In this document: piece after piece, positions 36,438 to 47,832 of the stretch
Position numbering within the stretch: the first letter of the stretch is position 1
How the letters are laid out: each line of letters opens with the position of its first letter
Origin: Sipunculus nudus
Lineage: Eukaryota; Annelida; Sipuncula; Golfingiida; Sipunculidae
Assembly: GCA_026874595.1 (NCBI GenBank)
Contig: CM049317.1
Span: 71,135,618 to 71,199,617 of the forward strand
Reading direction: 5' to 3'
DNA: 64,000 nt
Notes under the pieces: generated by a model
Databases searched by the model: none
Told to the model about the DNA's origin: nothing
What the model saw: the letters and a program-made list of their open reading frames with translations, nothing else
Program-made: the position numbers and the translations under genes

Positions 36438-38416
36438 TTGACAAAATAAAGGATTTTGTTTTCAAGCAGGATGAAATGTTTTCTAAGAAAATGGCTACAA
36501 ACAAAGATAAATGGATCTTGCAGCATTATTATATGTCGGATGCATTTTTTATGCCTCCTGGATGGCCTATGATCAGAAACATAGGTAAGAAGAAACATAC
36601 GTCCGCCAGATCACCTTCACATTTAAAGCCACTATATCCTATTCTATTTTGTTGATTCGTACCTGTAACATAGCGTTTTGTTTGATTGAGGTCTTGTATA
36701 CATTACACAGACGTAAACACGGGCATACAATAAGTTTTACATTAAATTTTGGTGTGGCTATTTAATTTTTTCCTTGAAATATTTGTGTTCTTTTTTTAAA
36801 CGAATGTTCCAAGACAGATCACGGCACGGAAAATCATTATCTTACATGATATTCTCTTACCGTATCATTTTAAAATATTTTATATATATATTATTATTAT
36901 AAATTAATTTTATATACATGGGCATTATAGCTGACGTAACATCTTGCATGTGCGTATCTATAGCCGGAATAAAAAGAAAATATTTCCAGAATGACAGAGA
37001 TTCTAAAGTGGAATATCACGAAAGTAATCAGCTGTTCGTCAACGTTCACACAGAAACGGCCGTGAACGTTTTCTCCTATCTGAAGATAGAAGAAGGAGTT
37101 GTTGTTGAGATGGGCAAGTAAGGATAATATATTTTTTAATTCCGTCAGGATGGCATGCGTTCATGTTCGTCCGTGTGTTTGTGTGTGTTTGTTCACAGCA
37201 TAATTTATGCAGTCATAAACAGAATATCATGACGTTTTCAGGGCGTTTCAGGAATAGTCCTGTGAAGTAACAATTAGATTTTAGTATGGATCCGGCACAT
37301 AATCTGAATCCCGAAACGTGACCCAAGGAATAATCACAAATGAACAGACACTTATGTGAAAATGAACCTGAGAATTTTGGCCTAAAAAGTGAATGGAGGA
37401 GTTTATATTCATTAGAATGCAGTTTTCTATTTGCCATTTCATTCATGTTATATCAACTAACAAACGGATTTAATAAATAGTTATATAGGTTTTCAATTCA
37501 TAAAGTTAGTTTATATCTACTAGTTATACCCTGTAAAGACACCCACCATTACAGAAAATCTCCAGGTCAAGTTTAAATTACATTCCATTTCGCAGTGGAG
37601 CCTCAAAACAGGGAATAATTGTGGAACAACGCTTTGCCATAAATAACAATGTATTTCATGTACTCTAAATGAAAGGGAAAATGACCCATTATTTAAATAT
37701 CAATTTCGACCCTATAATAAGACAAAGTGTGGACCAATTATGTGAGGACCAAGCCTGCAATTAATCCTACTGCGTTTCCATTCAGTTTTCCATAAGGTAG
37801 AAAATTTGATAGATTTATGGCACGTGTAATATTTAATCTTCATGTGCGTAAGCTAAATTATTGCATTCCGACATAGATGTCCCGTTCTGGTTGTGAATGG
37901 ATAGAAAGCAGGTGCTTTAAAATAAATATTTGTGTGCGTGGTTTTGTACCAAGCTTCCGGAAGAAAGACAGCATTGATTTTCTTCATGTCAGTCCGTCCA
38001 CCCGACAGTCCAGACCATGGCTTCACTAACAAATCAAATTGCAATTTGATGCAATGATTCTATTAGGAACACCTCCTAGTTACACCTTTACTGCACAAGC
38101 GCAAAAACTTTGCCTTCTTTGATAACTTTCCGTGAAATGTTAACTGGCACGATATCAATGATTAATCGGCTCGGTCAGCAATCAAATGTTGTTTTGCCGA
38201 CATATTACAGGTACGTTATTACATATTGTTGTATGATCACTAAGGAGTTCTGAAAAGATCTTAATAATAAAGTATAAAGGCTGGTATCATAAAAAGGTAT
38301 CTTGAACCCGTTATCTTAATTATCTTGTTCTTGTTTGCAGAGATCTGACGGTCTGGTTAAAGGACTCTGTAGATGGGCAGATGAAGGTTGCGTATGACTT
38401 ATGGTGTCTTTTGTGA
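36438..38416 (+). pseudogene. subfamily II NTF2-like gene F, exons 2-4 open, exon 1 not found
   Basis: Exon 2 (36438-36584) reads VDKIKDFVFKQDEMFSKKMA, then WILQHYYMSDAFFMPPGWPM. Exon 3 (36964-37117) has AGIKRKYFQNDRDSKV and LFVNVHTETAVNVFSYLKI. Exon 4 (38341-38416) has LTVWLKDSVDGQMKVAYDLW and ends LL-TGA. Splice sites and phases (1, 1, 2) match the family, and no frame is broken. Intron 1 sequence is recognisable from about 36040, but the expected signal-peptide exon (present in E and H) is replaced by sequence similar to that upstream of H. Unless another first exon exists, it would lack a signal peptide and start codon. It is the only copy with an intact subfamily II domain. AATAAA is at 38551-38556. 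Confidence 0.7.
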
Positions 38417-38559
38417 CAACAACGCAATAGCTCTTTAAATCACTTCTTGGATTTACAGCAAAGAAATAACAATATATAAATAACTTTGAAACAGTATTCT
38501 GCTATTACTGTATTATATAATATTCTGGCCTAGACCGATGGATCAACAACAATAAATGT

Positions 38560-39403
38560 CTTAAGAATACACATGGTATTTAAAAAAAAATCGTTATTGG
38601 CTTATTATTAAATTTTAACCTTGATAAGAAAGAAAGCAATGCTTTATGTGTTTACTCTGAGTGCAAACCCTGAAATCTGTGAAGTATGCCTGCGACGTAT
38701 GTTTACATTTCCCATAGCCATTTGAAATGCTGCAGACACAGGCATATTTGAAAAGCGCACAATAATCTGAAATTCCCATTTTCCACCGTTAAAAAAAAGA
38801 ATCTTTGTTAATTATTCGATAAAAATGTGCTTAAATAAAAAAGAATCCATCAAACATCAGTTATGAAATTTATTATGTTGAAATTATGTGATTAGATGCA
38901 GAAAGGTAGTTTTAAGAATTTCGTTTGACCAATTACCAGTTCACCCTTTTGCATTATGATTTGATTACAAGCCAGTGTGACACGTTTAAATGGACGTGAA
39001 ATGCGACTGATTAAATTGACCCGATGATAGATTCTGACATATACTTATTTTGAACAACCCAATATGGTCTGAACTGAACATGTGTATGTTTAGTCATAAC
39101 AACTTAGCGCATAAAATATTAGCGCAATATGATACACCAGTTTGCAAGCGAAATGATTTTCCTTTGCAATATTTATCCAACGCAATTACAATTCATTATG
39201 GCGTATGGTAACAGACGTTTGGAAATTAGTTTTTGCAATATTTGCTTTGCCTTGTCAAATAGAGCCTAAACCAAAGAATAAAATATCATAACATTTGACT
39301 GGTTTTACTTACCATGGGGGTATATCTGCCATGTAAATACATGTCTTTTTAAGAAAGACTGCATGCTCCGACAGTGTATTATATACACGTATCATAAAGA
39401 TAT

Positions 39404-39459
<56 letters not shown>

Positions 39460-40365
39460 ATATATGTACAGTATTTATAATAGTTTTCAACTTATGACAC
39501 AGAAATACCCCTCAACAGGCGAATTTTTTTTTACAGCGATGACATTGACATATAATTAAAAAAGTCAATATTTTAAAACTAGCTGCTCCCGTGAAAAATC
39601 CACGGCTCTATACCATGCATATTTTTTAATGAGCTGATAGGAAATAAACGACGCATATTTTTATCCTGAGGTTTTTGCAGGAACTTTTGTCATGTGTTTC
39701 ACTAATATGATATAATGATTACTTCTGCTAGTATTCTCCTGGAACACCCTCCGCAAAAATATCAACATAGAAAGAAAAATTACTCTATTCCAGAAATCAC
39801 GCAAAAAAAAAATAAATTTTGAAAAGAGACGTGAGGCATATACAGGGTGTACGAATTTTTAAGTGAGAAGCTTTTTTTCCAATATACAACAAAGGTCCGA
39901 CAGCTAAATTGCTTAGGAAATATCGTAGATATAACGATTGTATAAAGAAGCATTTACCGGGAAACTATATGAAAGATGCTTTGTATTAGTTGAAGCTCAG
40001 GCGACATCGTAAAACACGATGTTTATTCAGTGTAGTCAGTTGAGGTCATAGTCTAAGGCATGTTAACAGACACATGCGTTATTTGTATACACAAGCATAT
40101 GTCGTTGAAGTCTCTTGTACGCGAAAAGTATAGCTGCAAATGTGAAAAGATAGGCCCAGAAAAATATATTCCAACAGTATTGTTGGTTTAAGTACTGTAA
40201 ATTGTCATGGAATAAGCAGATCTGATGCAAAATTGACAACCCTCCCAGTTAAAAAGAAAGCAGGTTGATATATTTCGATGAAAGCATTTAGCAAAGAAAC
40301 CACCTCAACCTTGGTTCGTTGCATTGTCTTTCAGCAAATAATGCAAAATATAATAAACAGATTTT
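38560..40365. other. spacer 3' of gene F
   Basis: 38560-39065 and 39215-39530 match the 3' flank of E. The rest is AT-rich and unrecognised. No gene is seen. Confidence 0.5.
39400..39467. repeat. (TA)n tract inside a perfect palindrome
   Basis: The TA run is flanked by atatggtata on the left and tataccatat on the right, so the whole segment can fold as a hairpin. Confidence 0.8.
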
Positions 40366-40369
40366 GATG

Positions 40370-41405
40370 AAAATATGTAGAGGGGTAGAGTTAAACTGCA
40401 ACCGTAATCCATTACATTTTCAGAGGTAATCGGAACCACCGTAATATATTTTGTTTCTTAAGTGCCATAATCATATCTCCACAAAGGAATAATTAAAAGG
40501 GGCTATTCCTTTGTCCTGCCCATTCGTATGCAGTTGTTCTGCCACTCGCCTGGTCAACTCGTGTTTCTGAACCATGACAATGTTTTACATGAAACGTGTA
40601 AGTATGAACCAAAGACTGATTAGTAGAATCTTGCGGGGGTTTTTAAGTCCCCAAGAGATTGAGGACCCTTAGAAGCAACCACCCCCACCCCCGACGGGGC
40701 TTCCTTTTGAAAAAAAAAATCCTTTTTTTTTCAAATCGGCCGAACTATTAAACCCTTGGTTATTAAAGAACCATACATAATGTATAAATATCATTATTAC
40801 AGGTCGCCTCCTAAAGCGTGACAGGCGAAAAATGTTTTGCTGAACATTTGTAGAGGGCTAGAGTAAAGACATATAAATTGTCCATTTCATTTTGGAGGTA
40901 ATAAGAATCACCATGATAAATATTTTCTTATAAACCATTATGAAAAAGGACCATTCCTTTGTCCCCGTGTCGAAGCTACCCATTCGTGTTAATTTGTTTT
41001 GTCACTCGCAAGGTGAACTCGGGTTACTGAAGCATGACAGTGTTCACAAATGAAATGCATACATGTGAACATATGACTGATATTAAAGGAGAGTCTGTCG
41101 AAGGTCTGTACTCCTCACTACAGATTCTATATGGTAATGAATCTAAAGATGTACTGGTGATATTTGTTTCATGTTTCTCCGTCCCTAGAGACAACGGATT
41201 TAAAAAAAATATATGTGACCATCACAACCACCCCCACCCCCCACCCCCCGACCCCACCCCTACCAAACCCATATGATAATTAAGTTGTGGGGCTTATTTA
41301 AAAAGAAATTCATAAAACACACGACTTGGCCGAACTGTTGAAACCATGGTTATAATGGAAAGATATTTTTGAATGTATAAAAATCAACATACCTGTGACC
41401 AATAA
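40370..41405. repeat. tandem duplication of a ~0.5 kb unit
   Basis: Unit 1 (about 40370-40840) and unit 2 (about 40850-41405) share in order: tgtagaggg-tagagt, gaggtaat-ggaaccacc/gaatcacc, attcctttgtcc, cccattcgt, cactcgc, acatgaaa/acaaatgaaa, a C-rich stretch (caccccca), and ggccgaactattNaaacc-tggttat. The short ORF at 41034-41276 runs through unit 2 and ends in the C-rich stretch as proline codons. It is not supported as a gene. Confidence 0.6.
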
Positions 41406-41409
41406 AAAA

Positions 41410-42365
41410 AATGTCAAACGGTGGTCACATCACTGGACTCAGTCCCCAGTGTTGTCGAAACTGAAAAGCCCTAGCATTGAAAGCGGAGCCATGTGGTCTT
41501 TGGATTAAAAACCTTTTCTTCCTTTTGAGAACGTTACAATTGATATAGGGGATCAACGGGGATTATAGTGGACCCGCGTGACCGCGTATTGCACGGAAAT
41601 GCCTTTTGAGCAGAACATGCGCTCTGGCCACGGTCTTTACAGGCCAGTGAAAATCCCCGAGGCGCCTCCTAAAAAAGCGTCACAAGCGTGGAGGAATTTG
41701 CAGCACAAAAGAAATAGGGGCACCTAATGAGGAAATATTAAAATTATTAATTATTCAGCTTAAAAGGGCATAATCCCGCATAAAACAAACTTGTCCTAGA
41801 AGAGCACACCACCATTACGTCTAACAAATTTGGAGAGTCAAATCAGAACCGAAGCAGGTAAACCATGGTCTAGAAAAAAACCAACTTCGAATTAATTAAT
41901 TAGATTATATAGATTGATCAAATTATATAGATTGATAAATATACGAAACATAAAAATACAATCTAAGAAGGTGCCTCAAAGCACAAAATCTGCCTAGTCT
42001 CGTAGAGTTGAGATACAGCTTTCTCTGTGTCAGATATCCTATAAGGTACATACACTGCCTTTTCCGCAAATTTGTAGGTAGCTTTACAATTTATAAGTAG
42101 CTGATGCAACAGAACCAGGATAAAAAAACTCTTATTGTCGGCACACTCATTTATTATTTAAATTAATTTTATGAACTGATGTCCATACCTTCATATTGCA
42201 ATAGCAACCTTTTTTAATTTGACAAACCTGGACAATCTGATGTCATATTTGTGAATTAAAACCTTCGGTGTGGAATAAAGCTCAATCACTTTAGACACAT
42301 GCATAGAACATAAATGGACTGAATGCAATAATTGAATGGAAATAATAAATGGCAAAAACCGTGGA
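41410..42365. other. spacer
   Basis: I see no gene. A stretch near 41690 (gcgcctcctaaaaaagcgtcacaagcg) resembles the end of tandem unit 1 (40805-40830). Confidence 0.35.
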
Positions 42366-42379
42366 TTGGGGCAAATACA

Positions 42380-42662
42380 TCACACAACCACACTTGACCA
42401 TCCTCCTGCGCCCCTTGGACTTATGTTCTATGAAAGGGCCGCTTTATATTTTAAGTTTTAGCATTGTTTCCCTGTGGTAGTGGTTGCACTTTTGTTACCC
42501 GTTTATTCTACACAAAATAGAGCTCTACCTTGTGTACCAGTCAATCAGCTTAACCTGTGGCTAAAGAACATGCAATCACGTGTTGAAATGTTTAACAAGG
42601 GACATAATTTTTTTTTGCTCGAGCAAACACTTTTAATAATCGACCAGACTTGTTTACACTAA
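42380..42662. repeat. segment partly shared with 5.9 kb; open frame of unknown meaning
   Basis: 42380-42495 is similar to 5885-5985. A plus-strand frame (42474-42659) has a hydrophobic start VVVALLLPVYS followed by a polar stretch NQLNLWLKNMQSRVEMFNK. It has no ATG at its start, and I recognise no domain. It could be a relic exon with a cleavable hydrophobic segment. Confidence 0.25.
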
Positions 42663-42669
42663 AAAATTT

Positions 42670-43380
42670 TCTCTCCGATATTCGAAAAACTGATATATAA
42701 ATCTACTTGTTATAACACCATGGTCCACCTTGACACATGTAAGTATTCAGTGAATGTTGCGGGTGACGCTTGTATCATACTTGTATCTATGGTGCCATTT
42801 TAAATTAAAGTTGAGCCTGTGTTTGTTATGAATAAGGGTTTATTTGCACGTTAAGGTATTAATACATTATATCCAATTGTGCAAGGAAGTTTGATGGTTA
42901 AATGAGAGAGACTGCAGTATCACGGGATTCATCAGACTGTTTTTAACAGTCAAATGTTTAAAATAATAAATAGAGTTATTTGAATCATACAAACTTGACC
43001 ATCAGTGAAAGTGGCTCATCTTATGAAGATAAAACACCATTTGTTTTGCAGAAGACATTTCAGAACGGGAAGCTTTTTTTCAAATAGATCCATTTACTAC
43101 AATATATTTTTCAAGCAAGATTTCTGACATTGTAAATGTAACTTTTTTTATAGTTTTATCTTTAAAATAATTACATCACAACAACATTCACAGTTTCAAA
43201 TATATACATGAATATATCTATACTTTCAACATTTTTCGTAATGTACAGTTTCATGTTAATACCGGTTACTATTCTCTATTTGAGGTCCTGTATGTATTCT
43301 AAAAAAAATAAACATATTCCTGAATATTTCACAGCGTAAATCTATCTGTTTGCCATTAGAAGACATTAATCAAAAGCTTT
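42670..43380. other. spacer
   Basis: AT-rich; about 43010-43070 matches the 5' end of the block upstream of gene B. No gene is seen. Confidence 0.4.
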
Positions 43381-43384
43381 AATC

Positions 43385-43645
43385 AAGGTATCTCCAACAT
43401 TAATCAAACCAAATATAATATCTCTCTTTTTTAAATGATATTAACAAGAAGATATATCTCGCCACGAACACTGAAATGAGCTTCAGAATATTTTAACAGT
43501 ATCACATTCAGCAAAGTAGTGTTCTATTGTATCCGTCTCGTAGCAGAGGTTACATCTTGGTGAATGCACAATATGCCATCTGAAGAACTTAAGATTACAA
43601 GGAAATAATCGTGTAAATATTTTAAATTAAAGAGTTTGTATCCTG
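43385..43645 (-). pseudogene. fragment of LINE ORF2 C-terminal region
   Basis: On the minus strand one frame reads FKIFTRLFPCNLKFFRWHIV, then PRCNLCYETDTIEHYFAECD, then VKIF and a stop. This is the usual C-terminal C-x2-C ... H-x4-C segment of L1/Tx1-type ORF2 proteins (compare the plus-strand LINE at 50.8-50.9 kb). It is short, with stops on both sides, so it is an old 3' fragment. Confidence 0.6.
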
Positions 43646-43799
43646 TTATCTGTTACTAATTTTAAAGCTGACGTGCAAACTCATTCCCAATCCAAACCAC
43701 AATATTCATTTTCCCATTTAGATACGGTGAATGTAACTTAACTGATACTCATTCAAGAAGACTGCATAGTAAATTAATTGTCCATTCTTTAAAAAAATT

Positions 43800-43900
43800 A
43801 GGCTACTGTGATAAACCTCTTCCGGTCTGATCTAAGGAAATCTACATAGAACATCACGTTCAGCAGCATAGCCAAAACCAGAATAGCAGATGTTGTATGT
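43800..43900 (-). repeat. segment shared with 6.08-6.18 kb, hydrophobic frame on minus strand
   Basis: The minus-strand frame reads TTSAILVLAMLLNVMFYVDF, then LRSDRKRFITVA and a stop. The charge pattern suits a single membrane-spanning segment. The 6.1 kb copy keeps the hydrophobic part but has an earlier stop. There is no start codon or splice evidence. Confidence 0.3.
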
Positions 43901-43904
43901 GACG

Positions 43905-45684
43905 TTTGATCGAACACAATAGATAGTTAACCTCTTTTTTTTTGGTTTATAAACAAGGAACTACGGAAAAGGTAGGGAAATTTAATATTGGTCGTCTCTC
44001 AGGGTTTATGATGGTTGGAATTAGGCCGACAAATAATGAGTCCCCAATTAAATTGATAATAACAACTTCGGGTTCCTGATTTGTTCCAGCTGCAGTTCTT
44101 TGTAAGAAGCACTAAACGTTTAAGGCGTATAAAGTCAAATTGTAGCATGGACAGGAAAAATACATAAGCATATACAATTTTGAATTTACATACAAATTAG
44201 CCGTGGATCATAGTAATGATGATTCTCGACGTGTTTTCGTTGCAGGTTTTGACAATTTCACTTAATATAATCCACTCACAGTCTGTAAAGTTATGGTGAC
44301 ATTAAAATAAAAAAAGCTTAAATAATATGCGTTTACATACACATAATAGCAGCAAATTTCGCCCCTACATTATGTCAACCTTGATTCCCAATGACTGTGC
44401 TGGTCCATTACTCTTGAAATAAATCGTTTACGTTTAACCTGCTGCCACCATTTTATTTTGCACAGCCACGTAAAAGAATAGTGTTTTATTGATGTCCTTG
44501 CATGATAAAATGAATTAGTTTATAATCCATGTCCCCGGCCAACTGAAAAAAATGATTCCGAGTAATGATTCAAATAGAAAAACACGTGGACAACTATGTA
44601 AGTTGGCGACTATTATTAAAAGCAAGGTCCTTATGTGCCTTGTGTGTTTTCCTTGAAGGATGAAATGGAAACACTGTTAAAAAGTAAATAACGTACATGA
44701 AAGTCAAGGAAGAAGTAAAAACACAGACATTGCGAAACAGTATTTATTCGAGATGCTTCTTTTAACCTGGGCTTTCGACCACGAATAAGCAGGTTCGTAA
44801 TATAGATCGACAAGAAAAATCAACAAAAGCAATTATTCATTAATGGAAGGTCGTTTTAATCGGAATTCGTTTTTGCTTTGCTCTTTAAATCATATGCCGT
44901 TTTCCACCTTCCAAAAGAAGGATCGAACGTCCATATCATAAGGTCTCCGCAAACAATTAATATGACGGGTTTGTAAAATATTTGTCAAAAGTAAACAGGG
45001 CAAAGCATACAAAACTACATTGGAAGCAAAGGGTCCACTTTGCTAAACGCTAAACGTTCAACTCTTTGCACCAGTACTGATGGACGGTCCTTGTTATATG
45101 ATATGTATAATTTCATAACTTAATGAATACTCTATACACACACATGAAAACAGAAGAATGACAAAGCATCAGACAGAAAGTAATATTCCGTTGTTGTTAC
45201 TACAGTTAAAATCCTTACTCATCAGTTTCCGATTCCGAATTATCAACGGCATAGCGATGAAAGAAATGGAGGGTATCATTTTCCCATGTTTCCTCTACAT
45301 GCAACTTCCACATATTCTCAATTATGCAAAATCTCTTAATGTTTGTCAACCAAAATACCATTTACTCCCTGTTTAATGGTTGTTTACTGTCATTTACACC
45401 ACCTATAAAACTATTATACACTATAAATTACTACTACAATTTTAACAAAATGTCGGTAATACATTTTGTATGACGTAAAAAAGTGTGTTTTTCCTTGAAA
45501 TGAATATTAATAAAATTTATGCCTAATGAAATGAAATTGTCAATTTTTGTTAGTGCAGTATTTGGGGCCTTATTTGGAGGCGTAACTAAGGAACCCGCCC
45601 AAGTTTATCTGCATACAATGCATGTGGCCAAAATTTCCAAATCCAAAGCAGGACGCAGCTAAAGATTTTTCTTTAGATTTCGTA
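43905..45684. other. spacer upstream of the LINE and gene H
   Basis: About 44230-45715 resembles 35440-36035 upstream of gene F, with a large size difference. No gene is recognised. The ORF at 45158-45376 has no support. Confidence 0.45.
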
Positions 45685-45752
45685 AGAGCCGCGAGCACAA
45701 ATAAAAGTTGGAGAGTGACATAACCGTGAAAAACACTCTGCGATTAGTACTT
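45685..45752. repeat. left target-site duplication of the LINE (68 nt)
   Basis: From agagccgcgagcacaaataa to gattagtactt. It is repeated at 51441-51508 with two mismatches. Confidence 0.8.
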
Positions 45753-46028
45753 GACTTCCCCTAGATGGCGCTTTACGACTAGGACGTAGGTGAGACCGGC
45801 TCTTCCGATAAACATAGAAAAGTTTAAATATCTTGGGAATATAAGCATGAAGGTGGTTGCATTGTCTTTCTAAGGGAAGGTACCAAATATGTGAATTATA
45901 TTATGCTATAAAATATACTTAATAATTAAAATAAGATTATACTTATTAGTTGAGTGACCGTTAGGTGACAGACAAGAAAAGGTCAAGGTTGTTCTCTGCA
46001 AGTTTCGTGCAGGGGTTGAAATTGCCAA

Positions 46029-46967
46029 ATGGCAACATGCGTTGAGAGTGTAGATAAGCAAAGAGAAAAGAAAAGAGGTCACTGTGATTTATCAGGAGAA
46101 AGTCCTAGTTCCTACCAAGAAAAAAAGCGTATTAATAAAGAAACCAGTTTTTTAGAGTCCTCTGACGAATACCCTCTGTCAAGTTTGTGTACCAAAGATA
46201 AAATGTCAGGGCATGATACTGCAATGGTTGTGGAAAATGCAGAACAATTTACGCATTTTCTAGCGGCTGCATTGAAATCTGAGGATATTAAATATGCATT
46301 GAAGGTTATTATAGATGCTGCAGTGGACGAAAAGCTAAAACCATATGAGAAAACTATAGAGAGGCTAACAGAGAGAGTAACATGCCTGGAACATACAGTT
46401 AATGGGCTACAGGAAAAACATGACAACCAACAACAATATACGAGACGAAATTCAATACGCATAAGAAACATATGGCCAGAAGGAAAAGACGAGTACACGG
46501 ACAAGATGGTGATGGATATGGCGAAGCAAATGATGAACATTGATATCACGGATGATGATATCGAGAGATCTCATCGTGTTGGTAGAGCCCTGCACCCGGG
46601 CAAGCCCAGGCCGATCATTGTAAAGCTAGCCTCGCACAAGACAAAGGTCGCTTTCATGCAATGCAAGTCACGCTTACGAATGGCAGGGGACTTGTCCAGG
46701 GGCTTGTTCATTGACGAGGACCTCACGCGTTCCCGTCTCACAATGTTCAAAGCGGCGCTTGGTATGAAAAAAGCGAATTACATAAAGGACTGCTGGACAA
46801 GAGACGGTGTGGTTTTTGTTAGGGACAGAGACTTGAAAGTTCAGAGGTTCACAAGCGCAACCAAATTTAATTCCTGGTTGAGTGGGGTAAAGAATGACCC
46901 GCCAATACTGTACGCTCAGGCCTTAAGCACAGATTTACACATGACATCGATCCCAAAAAACAAGTAA
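46029..46967 (+). CDS. LINE ORF1 protein (coiled coil + RRM-like, L1 ORF1 type)
   Basis: 312 residues, fully open. The N-terminal ~90 residues are polar. Residues about 100-135 form a heptad-like helix (KTIERLTERVTCLEHTVNGL). It is followed by QQYTRRNSIRIRNI, the usual start of the RNA-recognition-like core in L1-type ORF1 proteins, then DDDIERSHRVGR and KPRPIIVKLASHKTKVAFM. A C-terminal domain (GVVFVRDRDLKVQRF) follows. Such proteins coat LINE RNA as trimers; that role is inferred from the family. The start ATG lies in a fair context (ccaaATGg). It is the longest open ORF1-type frame in the window. Confidence 0.85.
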   Translation: MATCVESVDKQREKKRGHCDLSGESPSSYQEKKRINKETSFLESSDEYPLSSLCTKDKMSGHDTAMVVENAEQFTHFLAAALKSEDIKYALKVIIDAAVDEKLKPYEKTIERLTERVTCLEHTVNGLQEKHDNQQQYTRRNSIRIRNIWPEGKDEYTDKMVMDMAKQMMNIDITDDDIERSHRVGRALHPGKPRPIIVKLASHKTKVAFMQCKSRLRMAGDLSRGLFIDEDLTRSRLTMFKAALGMKKANYIKDCWTRDGVVFVRDRDLKVQRFTSATKFNSWLSGVKNDPPILYAQALSTDLHMTSIPKNK

Positions 46968-47832
46968 GAATTGTTAATAATATTCACAAGGATAACGTAT
47001 TTGTTTAAAATTAAACATATATCAACAATAATGTTGTATTTTGTTATGCACACATATCTGAATGGGTGTATATGTATGTTTGTATATGCGCATGTATACT
47101 CGTGCGTATGTGTATGTGTATAGGACTATGCATATTTGTATAGGTTTGCACGTATGGATATGCATGGTAAAGTGTACCTTTACAAAAGAATAGGTTATAG
47201 TACATATGCATAAACAGTATAATTTAATATATGACGGTAACATCGAATGTTACGAACAAGTCGATTGAATGATGAATCATATGAATGTTAAAATACTAGG
47301 CTATAATATTTTAAATATATCGAAGAGCCGGTCTCCAAGTCCTTTCCTTCTCCTAGAGGTTACCAAAACTCTTAAGAAGCCATGATTCCTTTTTCTTGTA
47401 CTATTCTTATCTCATACACAATACTTCATTTGATAATATCTACTTGCAAAAGAGAGATCATTGTGGTTAGAATAAACGGAATGGTTTCATACCCGGGAGA
47501 AAGTCGGAAAGCGTCCATTATATTAATATTATTTAAGTATTTTTTAAAGTTGATATTCAAAATGATTTTAAGATGTCATATGATAAATACGACAAAATAT
47601 GGAGTTTTAAAGACTGAATTGAACAAGGAATCACATAAGGTTTATGATGTTATAGGGGAAGACATATCTAGGACGGAAAAAATGACAAAAAATAGCAATG
47701 TATCTGATATATAAATTCAGTTGTTAATGAGAGTTTATAATAAAAATCAAAAATATTTACATGATAATATAAAGTGGACTCTTAAAGTTTAGGCAAACAA
47801 AAAATTTATAAAATATATAGTTACCTTTATTT
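46968..47832 (+). other. LINE inter-ORF region
   Basis: It contains a TG/TA-rich simple-sequence stretch (47040-47170) and a 110-codon open frame (47382-47711) without recognisable domain. A 14-nt segment (47322-47335) is the perfect inverted complement of 45792-45805 in the 5' leader. Confidence 0.5.

Noticed and set aside
41034-41276. 80-codon ORF ending in proline repeats
   Set aside because: Lies across the tandem repeat unit and its C-rich stretch; the counterpart unit is not open.
46112-46549. 145-codon minus-strand ORF inside the LINE
   Set aside because: Shadow of the well-supported ORF1 on the plus strand.
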